A stretch of 64,000 nt of DNA, from assembly GCF_000368145.1 (NCBI RefSeq), contig NZ_KB849281.1:197712-261711 (forward strand), in the 5' to 3' direction. Positions 1 through 8,075 of this stretch are shown here, one piece after another. This DNA is from Acinetobacter guillouiae CIP 63.46. Lineage in GTDB: Bacteria; Pseudomonadota; Gammaproteobacteria; Pseudomonadales; Moraxellaceae. Under the pieces are notes generated by a model. The model searched no databases and was not told the DNA's origin. It worked only from the letters and a program-made list of their open reading frames with translations. The translations under genes and the position numbers were made by a program. How positions within the stretch are numbered: the first letter of the stretch is position 1; every line of letters begins with the position of its first letter.

Positions 1-174
1 TTCGGTACACAACCGACATTTGCAGACTGTTGTTTGATTCCTCAAGTCTATAACGCCAAACGCTTTAAAATTGATTTAAGCGCTTTTGCAAAGATTGAGT
101 CGATTAGTCAACACTGTTTAACCCTTCCTGCCTTCTTCAATGCAGCCCCAGAACAACAACCAGATTGGGAATAA
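1..174 (+). CDS. maiA: Maleylacetoacetate isomerase, C-terminal part (5' end outside window)
   Basis: The open frame enters from the left edge and ends with TAA at 172-174, giving the last 57 residues. The segment reads FGTQPTFADCCLIPQVYNAK and ends in a LPAFFNAAPEQQPDWE tail. This matches the C-terminal helix bundle of zeta-class glutathione transferases that isomerise maleylacetoacetate to fumarylacetoacetate in tyrosine and homogentisate breakdown. A VOC gene follows 18 bp downstream with its own ribosome site, and hpd lies nearby, which supports the pathway. The glutathione-binding N-terminal domain is outside the window, so the assignment rests on the tail and context. Confidence 0.85.
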   Translation, partial: FGTQPTFADCCLIPQVYNAKRFKIDLSAFAKIESISQHCLTLPAFFNAAPEQQPDWE

Positions 175-192
175 AGATAAAGGAGTTTTATC

Positions 193-741
193 ATGAGCTT
201 TGCGATTAAAAAAATTCACCATGTGGCTTATCGTTGTAAAGATGCCAAAGAAACCGTGGAATGGTATAAAAAAATGCTCAATATGGATTTTATTTTGGCC
301 TTTGCTGAAGACCATGTGCCTTCGACTAAAGCCTTTGATCCGTATATGCATTTATTCTTAGATGCTGGACAAGGCAATGTATTGGCATTTTTTGAACTGC
401 CTACTCAACCCGATATGGGGCGTGATGAAAATACCCCTCAATGGGTTCAACATATCGCATTTGAAGTCGAAGACCTCGATACGTTATTGATTGCAAAAGA
501 ACATCTTGAAACACATGGTGTTAAAGTTCTTGGTGTCACCAACCACGGCATTTTCCACTCGATTTATTTCTTTGACCCCAATGGTCATCGTTTAGAACTG
601 ACCTATAACGATGTGCATGCAGATGCAAAAATCGCACGAATTACCGAAGAAATGAAATTAGAAATGCTGGATGAGTGGAGCCGTACCAAACGTGCGCCTC
701 AGCATACTCACTTTTTGCATGAAGACGAGTTGGGAGCATAA
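193..741 (+). CDS. VOC (glyoxalase/dioxygenase fold) family protein of the tyrosine locus
   Basis: This 182-residue protein has the paired beta-alpha-beta-beta-beta pattern of the vicinal oxygen chelate superfamily. His10, His87 and Glu135 (in GHRLELTY) fall where VOC enzymes hold a divalent metal, so an active metalloenzyme is likely. An AAGGAG ribosome site lies 9 bases before the ATG. The gene follows maiA by 18 bp and probably shares its transcript, which ends at the terminator at 957-994. The substrate cannot be read from sequence; a role beside MaiA in aromatic amino acid breakdown is inferred from position. It is too short and diverged to be the dioxygenase HPPD itself, which is encoded at 3393-4448. 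Confidence 0.75.
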   Translation: MSFAIKKIHHVAYRCKDAKETVEWYKKMLNMDFILAFAEDHVPSTKAFDPYMHLFLDAGQGNVLAFFELPTQPDMGRDENTPQWVQHIAFEVEDLDTLLIAKEHLETHGVKVLGVTNHGIFHSIYFFDPNGHRLELTYNDVHADAKIARITEEMKLEMLDEWSRTKRAPQHTHFLHEDELGA

Positions 742-763
742 CCATGCTCAGTTGAGTATGTCT

Positions 764-827
764 GGGTGCCAAAGCCAACTTAGTACTTACTAAGTTTATT
801 AATCGAATGATTCGTGATTTGGCATCC
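764..827. repeat. Nested inverted repeats downstream of the VOC gene
   Basis: An outer pair (764-773 GGGTGCCAAA and 818-827 TTTGGCATCC, 9 of 10 bases complementary) encloses a perfect 9-base inverted repeat AACTTAGTA/TACTAAGTT at 777-796 and a small CGAAT/ATTCG palindrome at 804-814. The RNA could fold into a branched structure. It follows the VOC stop codon and precedes the terminator at 957-994, so it may be a 3' stabilising structure or a repeat relic. No coding potential is seen. Confidence 0.6.
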
Positions 828-956
828 TAGATCTAGTTGAACACGATATTAAGCAGCATTAACAGCACACAATGCTCGTTTTGCTGGAAGTTATGTAACC
901 TTCAATTAACAATAGCAATCAGCATTTAAAATATTGCTGTGGGACAATGGGGAGCT

Positions 957-994
957 AATCGGTATTGAAGCGTTGTGACTCCAATACCGATTTT
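957..994 (+). terminator. Rho-independent terminator of the maiA-VOC unit
   Basis: AATCGGTATTG (957-967) pairs perfectly with CAATACCGATT (982-992), followed by T residues. It lies about 215 bases after the VOC stop codon. In the 491-base gap 742-1232, the rest of the sequence after this hairpin probably carries the promoter of the IclR gene. I see no gene in the gap. Confidence 0.75.
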
Positions 995-1232
995 TATCGG
1001 CTTAACTTTAATGGTCTAGATCTTTTAATGAGGTACTGTTGTTTAATAAATCATATGCAGCACTTCAAAAACAATTGTATGCTGATAACATTCACTGAGG
1101 CTCTTTTGAGATTTCATTTAAAAAGATAAGTTCTATTTTGTACAATGCTCAGGCACTATGTGTTAAATATGTAAATCAAATATCGACAGCACATCAATAC
1201 TGCTAGATCGTATACAGATTAAGGGTTATTCA

Positions 1233-2000
1233 ATGATTGAAGAAAAGTTGTCTGGTGGGGTTCAATCACTTGAGGTGGGCTTAGCCGTTCTCAATGCCCT
1301 TTTGGAACATAATAAGCCGATTATTTTAAAAGAGTTGTCGAGTAAACTTGATATGCATCCAGCCAAGGTACATCGTTATCTTGTCAGTTTGATTCGGATG
1401 AATTATGCAAAACAACTTGAGGGTGGTCAGTATGCGCTTGGTGATCAAGCTTGGCGTTTAGGTTTAAACTGTATCCAACACACCGATGTTTTACAGCTTG
1501 TTCAGCACCTTATTTATGAATTACAAAGTAAAATTGGTTGCGGGATTCAAATCAGCAAATGGTCACCTAAAGGCCCATTAGTTGTACAGTCGATTGAATC
1601 AAATCATCCGATTTCAATTGTGACCAAAGTTGGTTCGATCATGCCTTTAGTAAATTCAGCTGCTGGGCGGGTTTTTGCCTCCTATTTACCCGAAGCGCTA
1701 ATCAAACCATTGATGCACTCTGAATGGGAAAAAGCAACGCTGAACCATAGTCAAGTCAAACCCACCAATTGGGACGAATTTCTTGTTTTAAAAGAAAATA
1801 CTTTACAACAAGGTATGGCAATTGCCCAAGGTGACTTACTTGTTGGTATCAATGCTGTGGGTTTACCTATTTTCAATGCGCATCTTGCAATGGAATTTTG
1901 TATTGTTGCATTAGACAGTGAAATGTTTTTACCAGTCAACGCGGGTAGTGAAAAACTTGAACGATTTAAACGTGAAGTTGCTGCGATGAATCAATACTGA
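1233..2000 (+). CDS. IclR-family transcriptional regulator (HmgR-like), C-terminus altered by an IS
   Basis: This 255-residue protein has an N-terminal winged helix-turn-helix (about residues 10-70, with LSSKLDMHPAKVHRYLVSL) and a C-terminal IclR effector domain. AAGGG lies 7 bases before the ATG. It sits between the maiA unit and hpd, so it is probably the local regulator of tyrosine/homogentisate catabolism, as HmgR-type IclR proteins are in other proteobacteria; this is inferred from position. The stop TGA at 1998-2000 is the first three bases of the IS element. Removing the IS and one copy of its TAC duplication restores four more codons (Ile-Gln-Thr-Arg) before a TAA at 3322-3324, so the ancestral protein was probably 259 residues. 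Loss of four terminal residues may be tolerated. Confidence 0.88.
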   Translation: MIEEKLSGGVQSLEVGLAVLNALLEHNKPIILKELSSKLDMHPAKVHRYLVSLIRMNYAKQLEGGQYALGDQAWRLGLNCIQHTDVLQLVQHLIYELQSKIGCGIQISKWSPKGPLVVQSIESNHPISIVTKVGSIMPLVNSAAGRVFASYLPEALIKPLMHSEWEKATLNHSQVKPTNWDEFLVLKENTLQQGMAIAQGDLLVGINAVGLPIFNAHLAMEFCIVALDSEMFLPVNAGSEKLERFKREVAAMNQY

Positions 2001-2047
2001 ACCGTACCGGGTTTGTCGGAGAGTCAATATTCTGAGAGACTATCCCG

Positions 2048-2365
2048 ATGACAAAATTAAAATATACCCCTGAAATCAGAGAAAGAGCGGTTCAATTATT
2101 GATTGAATCTGAAAAAGATTATCCATCGAATTGGGCTGCGATCACAGCTATTGCTCCTAAAATCGGTTGTACTCCTGAAACACTACGTGTTTGGTATCAA
2201 AAATATTTAGATAAACAAAATCCAGTTAAAGTACAGCAGCTTTCAGACCAAGAACGTATCAAACAACTCGAACGCGAAAATAAAGAACTGCAACGCGCCA
2301 ATGAGATTCTACGTAAAGCAGCCGCTTTTTTCGCCCAGGCGGAGCTCGACCGCCCACACAAATAA
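2048..2365 (+). CDS. IS3-family OrfA, helix-turn-helix transposase subunit
   Basis: This 105-residue protein begins MTKLKYTPEIRERAVQLL, the IS3-family HTH_Tnp_1 domain that recognises the element ends. A leucine-zipper-like coiled coil follows (about residues 65-92, ERIKQLERENKELQRANEIL), used for multimerisation. A slippery heptamer T TTT TTC at 2326-2332 near the 3' end would let ribosomes shift by -1 into orfB to make the OrfAB fusion transposase. The stop TAA at 2363-2365 overlaps the ATG of orfB. Confidence 0.93.
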   Translation: MTKLKYTPEIRERAVQLLIESEKDYPSNWAAITAIAPKIGCTPETLRVWYQKYLDKQNPVKVQQLSDQERIKQLERENKELQRANEILRKAAAFFAQAELDRPHK

Positions 2366-3267
2366 TGGTGGATTTTATCCATAATAATAAAGAGCTGTAC
2401 GGAGTCGAGGCGATTTGTAGAATTTTACCGATCGCACCTTCAACCTATTACCGGACTCTAGATCTCTGCGAAAATCCAGAACATCGAGCAAAGCGAGATT
2501 TACATGACTTGCATCATGCTGAGGAGATTAAACGAATTTGGAAGGAAAGTTCAGGTCGGTATGGTGTACGTAAAGTCTGGCAACAACTGAAACGTGAAGG
2601 CTATATTATTGCACGCTGTACTGTTGCTCGATTAATGAAAAAGCTAGGTATACAAGGTGTTTGGCGAGGTAAGAACAAACAAACCACCCGTAGCCGAGAT
2701 GACCAAAAACGAGCAGATGATTTAGTGAAACGTAATTTTACTGCTGATCATCCTGACCAACTGTGGGTCAGTGACTTTACGTATATTCAAACAAATTCAG
2801 GCTGGGTCTATACCGCCTTTATTATTGATGTGTTCTCACGAGCAATTGTTGGCTGGAAAGTATCTACACGAATGAATACAGATATGGTGCTCGATGCATT
2901 AGAGCAAGCATTGCATGATCGAGGCATGCCAAAGAATGTGATTCATCATTCCGATAGAGGTGTGCAATATCTTTCCATTCGTTATACCAATCGTTTAGAA
3001 GCAGCAAATTTACGAGCATCAGTCGGTACGACCGGTGATTCATACGATAATGCTTTGGCTGAAACGGTGAATGGCTTATACAAAACAGAGGTGATTGAAT
3101 ATCTAAAAGCAGGTTGGCAAGGTTTAGCGGATGTACAACTTGCGACACTAAATTGGGTAGATTGGTTCAATAAAAAGCGTGTACACAGTGCACTGGGTTA
3201 TGTATCGCCTTTTGAGTTTGAAGCAATGTACTATGATAAGATTAACCCGTTAGGTCAGGTGGCCTAA
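2365..3267 (+). CDS. IS3-family OrfB, DDE integrase-type transposase
   Basis: This 300-residue protein has an N-terminal HTH_21 region (about 45-105, with SSGRYGVRKVWQQL) and a retroviral-type integrase core. The catalytic triad is visible: Asp137 (QLWVSDFTYI), Asp197 (HHSDRGVQY) and Glu233 (NALAETVNGLYK), a DD35E spacing. The frame is open upstream of the ATG through the slippery site at 2326-2332, so the active enzyme is probably the OrfA-OrfB frameshift product. No internal damage is seen. Confidence 0.95.
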   Translation: MVDFIHNNKELYGVEAICRILPIAPSTYYRTLDLCENPEHRAKRDLHDLHHAEEIKRIWKESSGRYGVRKVWQQLKREGYIIARCTVARLMKKLGIQGVWRGKNKQTTRSRDDQKRADDLVKRNFTADHPDQLWVSDFTYIQTNSGWVYTAFIIDVFSRAIVGWKVSTRMNTDMVLDALEQALHDRGMPKNVIHHSDRGVQYLSIRYTNRLEAANLRASVGTTGDSYDNALAETVNGLYKTEVIEYLKAGWQGLADVQLATLNWVDWFNKKRVHSALGYVSPFEFEAMYYDKINPLGQVA

Positions 3268-3343
3268 CTTAAATAAAAAAGTCTCCGACAAACCCGGTAC
3301 GGTTCATACATACAAACACGTTAATTTTTTAGTGAAAGATCGC

Positions 3344-3375
3344 AAAAAGCCAAGAATTAAATTCTTGGCTTTTTG
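3344..3375. terminator. Bidirectional terminator between the IclR gene and hpd
   Basis: AAAAAGCCAAGAATT is followed by its complement AATTCTTGGCTTTTT, with A and T runs on both sides, so it can stop transcription from either direction. It was probably the original terminator of the IclR gene. The IS now separates it from that gene by about 1.3 kb. It also lies 18 bases past the stop codon of hpd on the other strand. Confidence 0.85.
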
Positions 3376-3392
3376 TATTGAGTACGATTTTG

Positions 3393-4448
3393 TTATTTGG
3401 CTTCTAATACTCCACGGCGGATTTGGTCACGTTCGATTGATTCAAACAATGCCTTAAAATTGCCCTCACCAAAACCATCGTCGTCTTTACGTTGAATAAA
3501 TTCAAAGAATACAGGTCCAAGCATATTTTCAGAGAAAATCTGTAATAACAGTTTCTTCTGACCGTCTTTGGTATTGCCATCTAACAGAATACCGCGCTTT
3601 TGCAGCTCTTCTGTCGGCTCACCATGATCAGGGAGACGATCTTTTAACATTTCATAATAAGTTTCAGGAGGTGCCGTCATAAATTTCAGCCCTAAACCTT
3701 TTAACTTATCCCATGTTGAAATTAAGTCATCGGTAATAAAAGCAATATGTTGAATGCCTTCTCCGTTAAAGTCAGCCAAAAACTCGGCGATTTGTCCATT
3801 GCCTTTGTCTGAGTCTTCATTCAAAGGAATACGAATCATCCCATCAGGTGCAGTCAGCGCCTTAGAAGTTAAACCCGTATATTCACCTTTGATATCGAAA
3901 TAGCGAATTTCTTGGAAGTTAAAGATTTTTTCATAGAAATTTGCCCAATAATCCATGCGTCCTTTATAGACATTATGGGTTAAATGATCAATTTCATTTA
4001 AACCAGCTCCACGTGGATTTCGATTTTCGTCATCAAAGAATACAAAATCATTTTCATAAATATCACGATCAACCAAGAAAATTGGCATACCGCCTATTCC
4101 TTTAATCGCTGGGATATTTAATTCCATTGGTCCTGCTTGCGAATACATTGGCTCTGCGCCAAGTTCAATTGCATTTTTAAAAGCTTTGGCTGCATCACGC
4201 GTTCTAAACCCCATTGCACATGCTGATGGGCCATGTTCTTTAAAGAAGAATGATGCATAAGATTCAGGTTGATAATTCAAGATAATATTAATATTACCCT
4301 GACGCCATAAATAAACTTTTTTTGATTTATGCTTTGCGACTTTAGCAAAACCAATTGCTTCAAAGATTTGATCTAATCCATTTTCCGTCGAAACAAACTC
4401 AATAAATGCAAAGCCACATAGTTCTAATGGGTTATCTAAAATATCCAT
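3393..4448 (-). CDS. hpd: 4-hydroxyphenylpyruvate dioxygenase
   Basis: This 351-residue enzyme converts 4-hydroxyphenylpyruvate to homogentisate, the step that commits tyrosine to ring cleavage. The iron ligands are recognisable by alignment to the Pseudomonas enzyme: His155 (IDHLTHNV), His234 (GIQHIAF) and Glu316 (VFFEFIQRK). The N-terminal VOC-like half lacks ligands, as is normal. AAGGG lies 7 bases before the ATG. It converges with the IclR gene and the IS across the terminator at 3344-3375. Its promoter must lie in 4449-4800. Confidence 0.96.
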   Translation of the reverse strand: MDILDNPLELCGFAFIEFVSTENGLDQIFEAIGFAKVAKHKSKKVYLWRQGNINIILNYQPESYASFFFKEHGPSACAMGFRTRDAAKAFKNAIELGAEPMYSQAGPMELNIPAIKGIGGMPIFLVDRDIYENDFVFFDDENRNPRGAGLNEIDHLTHNVYKGRMDYWANFYEKIFNFQEIRYFDIKGEYTGLTSKALTAPDGMIRIPLNEDSDKGNGQIAEFLADFNGEGIQHIAFITDDLISTWDKLKGLGLKFMTAPPETYYEMLKDRLPDHGEPTEELQKRGILLDGNTKDGQKKLLLQIFSENMLGPVFFEFIQRKDDDGFGEGNFKALFESIERDQIRRGVLEAK

Positions 4449-4800
4449 CTAGTTTCCCTTATTTGAATAAATTCATCCGTTTTTTAATGCCGAGAAAAGA
4501 TCACAGGTATTTAGGTCAATCAACAAAATATCCTGATTTGAACTCTTCCTTTCCATAATTTAGTCCATGTAAAGCGCTAACCTTAAGCTGCATTTACACT
4601 GACGCTTAACTCTAAATTTATCCTACAAGAAAGCTCTAATTTATGCAATACATAATCAAATTATGTTATGTGTAATTTTTATTTCCTATTCTAATAACCT
4701 CGAGCATACTATTTTCGCGCAAATGGCATCACAATATTATGAGACTTTTCTACTAGCTTTGATGTTTCAGGTTGAAAAGCTTCCCAACTTAAATCGTTAT
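4449..4800. other. Upstream region of hpd, no gene; candidate operator palindrome
   Basis: This 352-base gap lies upstream of hpd (minus strand) and just past the 3' end of the PaaG-like gene. It must hold the hpd promoter. A perfect 7-base inverted repeat ACATAAT-CAA-ATTATGT at 4650-4666 is the clearest symmetric site and could bind the neighbouring IclR-type regulator. This is a guess based on symmetry and place. No open frame of note is seen. Confidence 0.4.
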
Positions 4801-5586
4801 TTATCGTCCTTTAAAATTTGGCTTATCTTTCATTAAAAAAGCGCGAACACCTTCTAAAAAATCTGCTGACTGCCCTGCCTGTCTTTGCAAATCCTGCTCA
4901 ACTTTAACTTGGCTGGTAAAATCATTTTGCATGCTGACCCGCATCGCTTGCTTAATCAAAGCAAAACTCAGGCTGGCTTGGATTGCCAAATGCTCGGCTA
5001 AAGCAACAACCTCTATCTGTAACTGATCATCTTCTACCACTTTATAAATCATTCCCAATCGTTCAGCTTCATCTGCACTGATTTTTTCGGCAGTCAGCAT
5101 CAACGCTTTGGCTTTGGCAAAGCCGATCATACGCGGCAATAACCAAGTTGCACCACAGTCTGGAATTAAGCCAATTTTGCTAAAAATTTGTGAAAAGCTT
5201 GCAGACTTTGCCGCAATCACGATATCACATAACAAGACCAGGCTCGCTCCCGCACCAGCTGCAACGCCATTTACAGCACAGATAATCACTTTTGGTAGTG
5301 TATTGATGAGCGCTAATAAGGGATTAAAGTATTTTTCCAAGACCAAACCCAAGTCTATAGCATCGCCATCAAATAAGTCTGGGTTTATCGTCTGACCTGC
5401 ACAAAATGCTTTTCCAATCGCAGCAATCACAATAATGCGGATTTCGGTATCATCTTTCCATTGTGTTAAGACCTCTACAATTTCAAGGCACATTTGCGGT
5501 GTAAAGCTATTGAATTGTTCAGGCCGATTTAAGCTCAAATATCCAACTGCATTTTTTTCTTCGACGATAATTGTTTGATATTCCAT
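4801..5586 (-). CDS. Enoyl-CoA hydratase/isomerase family protein, PaaG-like
   Basis: This 261-residue crotonase-fold protein resembles PaaG, the isomerase that opens the way from ring-1,2-epoxyphenylacetyl-CoA to the oxepin form. Visible features are the oxyanion-hole segments FCAGQ (about 61-65) and AVNGVAAGAGASL (about 104-116), and Asp143 in GLIPDCGATW, which aligns with the catalytic Asp of PaaG. A typical hydratase would have a Glu pair instead. No other paa genes are nearby, so phenylacetate breakdown is not proven; a fatty or aromatic acyl-CoA isomerase role is possible. AAGGA lies 7-8 bases before the ATG. Confidence 0.8.
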   Translation of the reverse strand: MEYQTIIVEEKNAVGYLSLNRPEQFNSFTPQMCLEIVEVLTQWKDDTEIRIIVIAAIGKAFCAGQTINPDLFDGDAIDLGLVLEKYFNPLLALINTLPKVIICAVNGVAAGAGASLVLLCDIVIAAKSASFSQIFSKIGLIPDCGATWLLPRMIGFAKAKALMLTAEKISADEAERLGMIYKVVEDDQLQIEVVALAEHLAIQASLSFALIKQAMRVSMQNDFTSQVKVEQDLQRQAGQSADFLEGVRAFLMKDKPNFKGR

Positions 5587-6010
5587 TGTCTTTTCCTTTT
5601 AATCCATGGTTTAAATTGTAATGTCCTATTATTTTCAGTATTTATATTTAAAACATTTTAAAGGAAGAACTGGATTTACAATTTGCCAATTGTTTCATTC
5701 AGCCTCTATATTTTCTCAATTGTGTATGGCTTTTGTTTAAACAATTTAAAGCTTTATTTTGATCATGCTTGATTGCATCTCGATCTTTATTTTATTGATT
5801 GATTTATCTTTTTATTCAGCTGCATTTACAAGCAACAAAACGATGTAACTTGATGCCAATGCTTTTAATTAAATTTATGATATTTATATGAATTATCCCT
5901 ACACATTTACTCGGTTTTATTCATCTCATATTCACGTTATGATGATTCTATAAACTTAGAATTGTAATAAATATTCAACTCAGCTTTTTGGTAAAATAAG
6001 GAAAATAGAC
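5587..6010. other. Divergent intergenic region, no gene seen
   Basis: This very AT-rich 424-base stretch lies between the divergently transcribed PaaG-like gene and the UspA gene. It should hold both promoters. I see no strong palindrome, terminator or credible small open frame. Confidence 0.5.
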
Positions 6011-6448
6011 ATGGCTTATCAAAATATCCTCGTTCCTGTTGATGGTTCAGAAACCTCATTATCTGTTGTGAAACATGCGGTTGAATTTGCCAAAGCATTT
6101 AACAGTAAAATCACGGTTGTACAGGTGATGACTTTAGACCCTTATATTGCATCAGAATATTTGGCGCATGGTCAAAGCAATATGCTGATTGAGCGTGCTC
6201 GTGAATTTATTCAATCCAATATCAATGTGGCAAAAGATCAATTTGCCGCAGAAGGCGTGCAAGTTGAAACACGTTTACTCGAAGGCGAAAATATTGCACA
6301 TACTTTAAATCAAGCTGTGCAGGATTTAAAAATTGATTTGGTCATTCTCAGTTCACATGGTCGTACCGGACTGAAAAAAATTATTATGGGCAGCGTAGCG
6401 CAAAGCTTATTAACTGAATTACAAATCCCTGTTTTAGTAATTAAATAA
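6011..6448 (+). CDS. Universal stress protein, UspA family
   Basis: This single-domain 145-residue protein starts MAYQNILVPVDGSETS, the Usp fold signature with the Asp that contacts adenine in ATP-binding members. It also has the G-2X-G-9X-G(S/T)-like loop, seen as SSHGRTGLKKIIMGSVAQSL near residues 117-136, so it probably binds ATP. Such proteins support survival under starvation or respiratory stress. AAGGA precedes the ATG by 8 bases. It stands alone and ends at a hairpin at 6470-6497. Confidence 0.9.
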   Translation: MAYQNILVPVDGSETSLSVVKHAVEFAKAFNSKITVVQVMTLDPYIASEYLAHGQSNMLIERAREFIQSNINVAKDQFAAEGVQVETRLLEGENIAHTLNQAVQDLKIDLVILSSHGRTGLKKIIMGSVAQSLLTELQIPVLVIK

Positions 6449-6469
6449 CTTTCACCTTTTGTTTTAAAC

Positions 6470-6497
6470 ATTCCTCACTATCTTTATAGTGAGGAAT
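6470..6497. terminator. Hairpin between convergent uspA-type and atl genes
   Basis: This is a perfect 12-base stem, ATTCCTCACTAT/ATAGTGAGGAAT, with a CTTT loop. T runs are poor on both sides, so it may act as a weak terminator or a 3' barrier to RNase. It touches the last base of the facing alkyltransferase-like gene. Confidence 0.6.
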
Positions 6498-6811
6498 TAG
6501 GGTGTCCATTGATATTTTTTTAGATTTATTTTGCCATCAATAACCACAACATCCTCAGCCAATAACTTTGCAGTCTGAATACACATTCCCTTCTCATCCA
6601 GCTTTTTTAAGCTGATTCGCCCTTGTGAATTAACCACTCGATACCAAGGGATATCATGATCTTCAGGTAACTGTCCTAATACACGCCCAACCAACCGTGC
6701 ATGTTTGGGTAAGCCTGCATATTTGGCAACTTGACCATAACTGGCAACTTTACCTTGGGGAATTTGTATGATGACATTTAAAATCATCTGAGCGAGTTCA
6801 TGATTTGACAT
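6497..6811 (-). CDS. Alkyltransferase-like protein (MGMT fold, no active Cys)
   Basis: This 104-residue protein corresponds to the C-terminal DNA-binding domain of O6-alkylguanine-DNA alkyltransferases. The active-site PCHRV motif reads PWYRV (residues 55-59), with Trp56 in place of the alkyl-accepting Cys. That is the hallmark of ATL proteins such as E. coli YbaZ, which bind O6-alkylguanine and hand the lesion to nucleotide excision repair. The Arg-finger helix region (ARLVGRVLGQL) is present. No good ribosome site is seen before the ATG. Confidence 0.88.
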   Translation of the reverse strand: MSNHELAQMILNVIIQIPQGKVASYGQVAKYAGLPKHARLVGRVLGQLPEDHDIPWYRVVNSQGRISLKKLDEKGMCIQTAKLLAEDVVVIDGKINLKKYQWTP

Positions 6812-6977
6812 TTTTTAGATCAATCAAATAATAAAAAATAATATTCATAAGCATCTTGGCAAACGGGGTTAAATTGACTTTGAAAATAGGCTTTAAACAT
6901 TTTAGGCAAATGTAATTTGACTGTACATAATCTAATCTTAAATCGTACCTCAAATACAACAACAAGAGTATTCAAAG

Positions 6978-7952
6978 ATGAAAGGAATCTTCAACAAACT
7001 GATTTTATCGACGGCATTGGCAATAGGTTCTGTGGTAACAGTAGGCTTATCGACCACAAGCTATGCTGCTCCAGCGATTGACATTCAAAGTGTGCTTCAA
7101 CAAGAACGGGCATGGGCGGGCATGGAAACCAAACGTGTAAAAGTCGGTGATATTGATTGGGCTTATAGTGAAGGCGGACCAGCTGGCAAACCTACCATTA
7201 TGCTCGTTCATGGCCTAGCTGGAAGTCGTGACAACTGGAATCGTGTGGCACGTTACTTAACGCCTTATTACCATGTGATTATTCCTGATCTTCCTGGTCA
7301 AGGTGACAGTAAAGTTCCTAACGATTTTGATTATTCATTGCCCAATCTCACTGAAAAATTACGTCGTTTTGCTGAAGCCATTAAAGTAGACAATGGCTTA
7401 AATGTCGCTGGTCACTCGATGGGTGGCTCGATTTCCTTACTTTACGCAGCACAATACCCTGTTGATACCAAATCTTTATTTTTAATTGATAGTGCAGGTG
7501 TATTTAAATCTGCCAATACTCCTTATTTAAAAGATCCAACAACTTTACGTAATATGATTGTCAGCAAACCTGGCGATTTTGATCGTTTAATGAAAATTGC
7601 AACCAGTCTACCGCCTTTTATTCCTAAAGAATTAAAAGATGCTCAAGAGAAATTGATGATTAGCCAATCGGCAAACACCACCAAATTGGTTGAGCAACTG
7701 ATTGTCATGTCTAAATTATTTACCCCAGATTCTTTTGCCATTGCAGCACGTTCTATTGACCAGCCGGTATTGATTGCATGGGGAGATAAAGATCAAATTA
7801 TCAATGTTGAAGCTGCGGCTGAACTCAAAGGCTTATTGAAAAATGCACAAGAGCCAATCATTCTAAAAGGAGTCGGACATTTACCGATTTTAGAACAAGA
7901 GCAACTTTTGATTAAACCTTACCTCGATTTCTTAGGCAAAAACGCAAAATAA
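6978..7952 (+). CDS. Secreted or periplasmic alpha/beta hydrolase (lipase-like)
   Basis: This 324-residue protein has a clear signal peptide, with cleavage likely after ...TTSYA at about residue 30. The catalytic triad is visible: Ser147 in AGHSMGGS, Asp270 in AWGDKDQ and His301 in GVGHLP. The oxyanion segment is VHGLAGS (about 77-83). The fold and export signal suggest an esterase or lipase acting outside the cytoplasm; the substrate is unknown. It is a single gene closed by the terminator at 7962-7993. Confidence 0.85.
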   Translation: MKGIFNKLILSTALAIGSVVTVGLSTTSYAAPAIDIQSVLQQERAWAGMETKRVKVGDIDWAYSEGGPAGKPTIMLVHGLAGSRDNWNRVARYLTPYYHVIIPDLPGQGDSKVPNDFDYSLPNLTEKLRRFAEAIKVDNGLNVAGHSMGGSISLLYAAQYPVDTKSLFLIDSAGVFKSANTPYLKDPTTLRNMIVSKPGDFDRLMKIATSLPPFIPKELKDAQEKLMISQSANTTKLVEQLIVMSKLFTPDSFAIAARSIDQPVLIAWGDKDQIINVEAAAELKGLLKNAQEPIILKGVGHLPILEQEQLLIKPYLDFLGKNAK

Positions 7953-7961
7953 CAGCTCCAA

Positions 7962-7993
7962 TAAAAAAGCCAGTATTGTTACTGGCTTTTTTA
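7962..7993 (+). terminator. Terminator after the lipase-like gene
   Basis: A 14-base stem TAAAAAAGCCAGTA/TACTGGCTTTTTTA with a TTGT loop ends in a T run. It starts about 10 bases past the stop codon. The symmetric A/T runs would also allow it to act on the antiporter transcript from the minus strand, about 80 bases away. Confidence 0.88.
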
Positions 7994-8075
7994 TTGCGAT
8001 AGACGTCTAAGAATATTGAAGTTTTAGCCTCTCAATTTTACACCTTAACTATTCATCTGACTTAATGCGCTGCAT

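Larger units (their letters stand above)
1998..3306 (+). mobile_element. Complete IS3-family insertion sequence (1309 bp)
   Basis: Terminal inverted repeats of 25 bases match exactly. The left end begins TGAACCGTACCGGG at 1998, and its complement ends at 3306. The element is flanked by a 3-bp target duplication TAC (1995-1997 and 3307-3309), as is usual for IS3-family members. It carries orfA (2048-2365) and orfB (2365-3267) in the -1 relation typical of the family. Intact ends, duplication and both frames suggest a recent, possibly still active insertion. The OrfA tail AFFAQAELDRPHK resembles the IS51-type subgroup, but I cannot assign a named element without a database. Confidence 0.95.

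Noticed and set aside
2048-3267. orfA and orfB as a transposase broken by a frameshift
   Set aside because: The two-frame arrangement with a T TTT TTC slippery site and overlapping TAATG is normal for IS3-family elements, so this is not a pseudogene.
6497-6811. Truncated, dead MGMT gene because the Cys is missing
   Set aside because: Length and the PWYRV motif match the alkyltransferase-like family, which naturally lacks the Cys.
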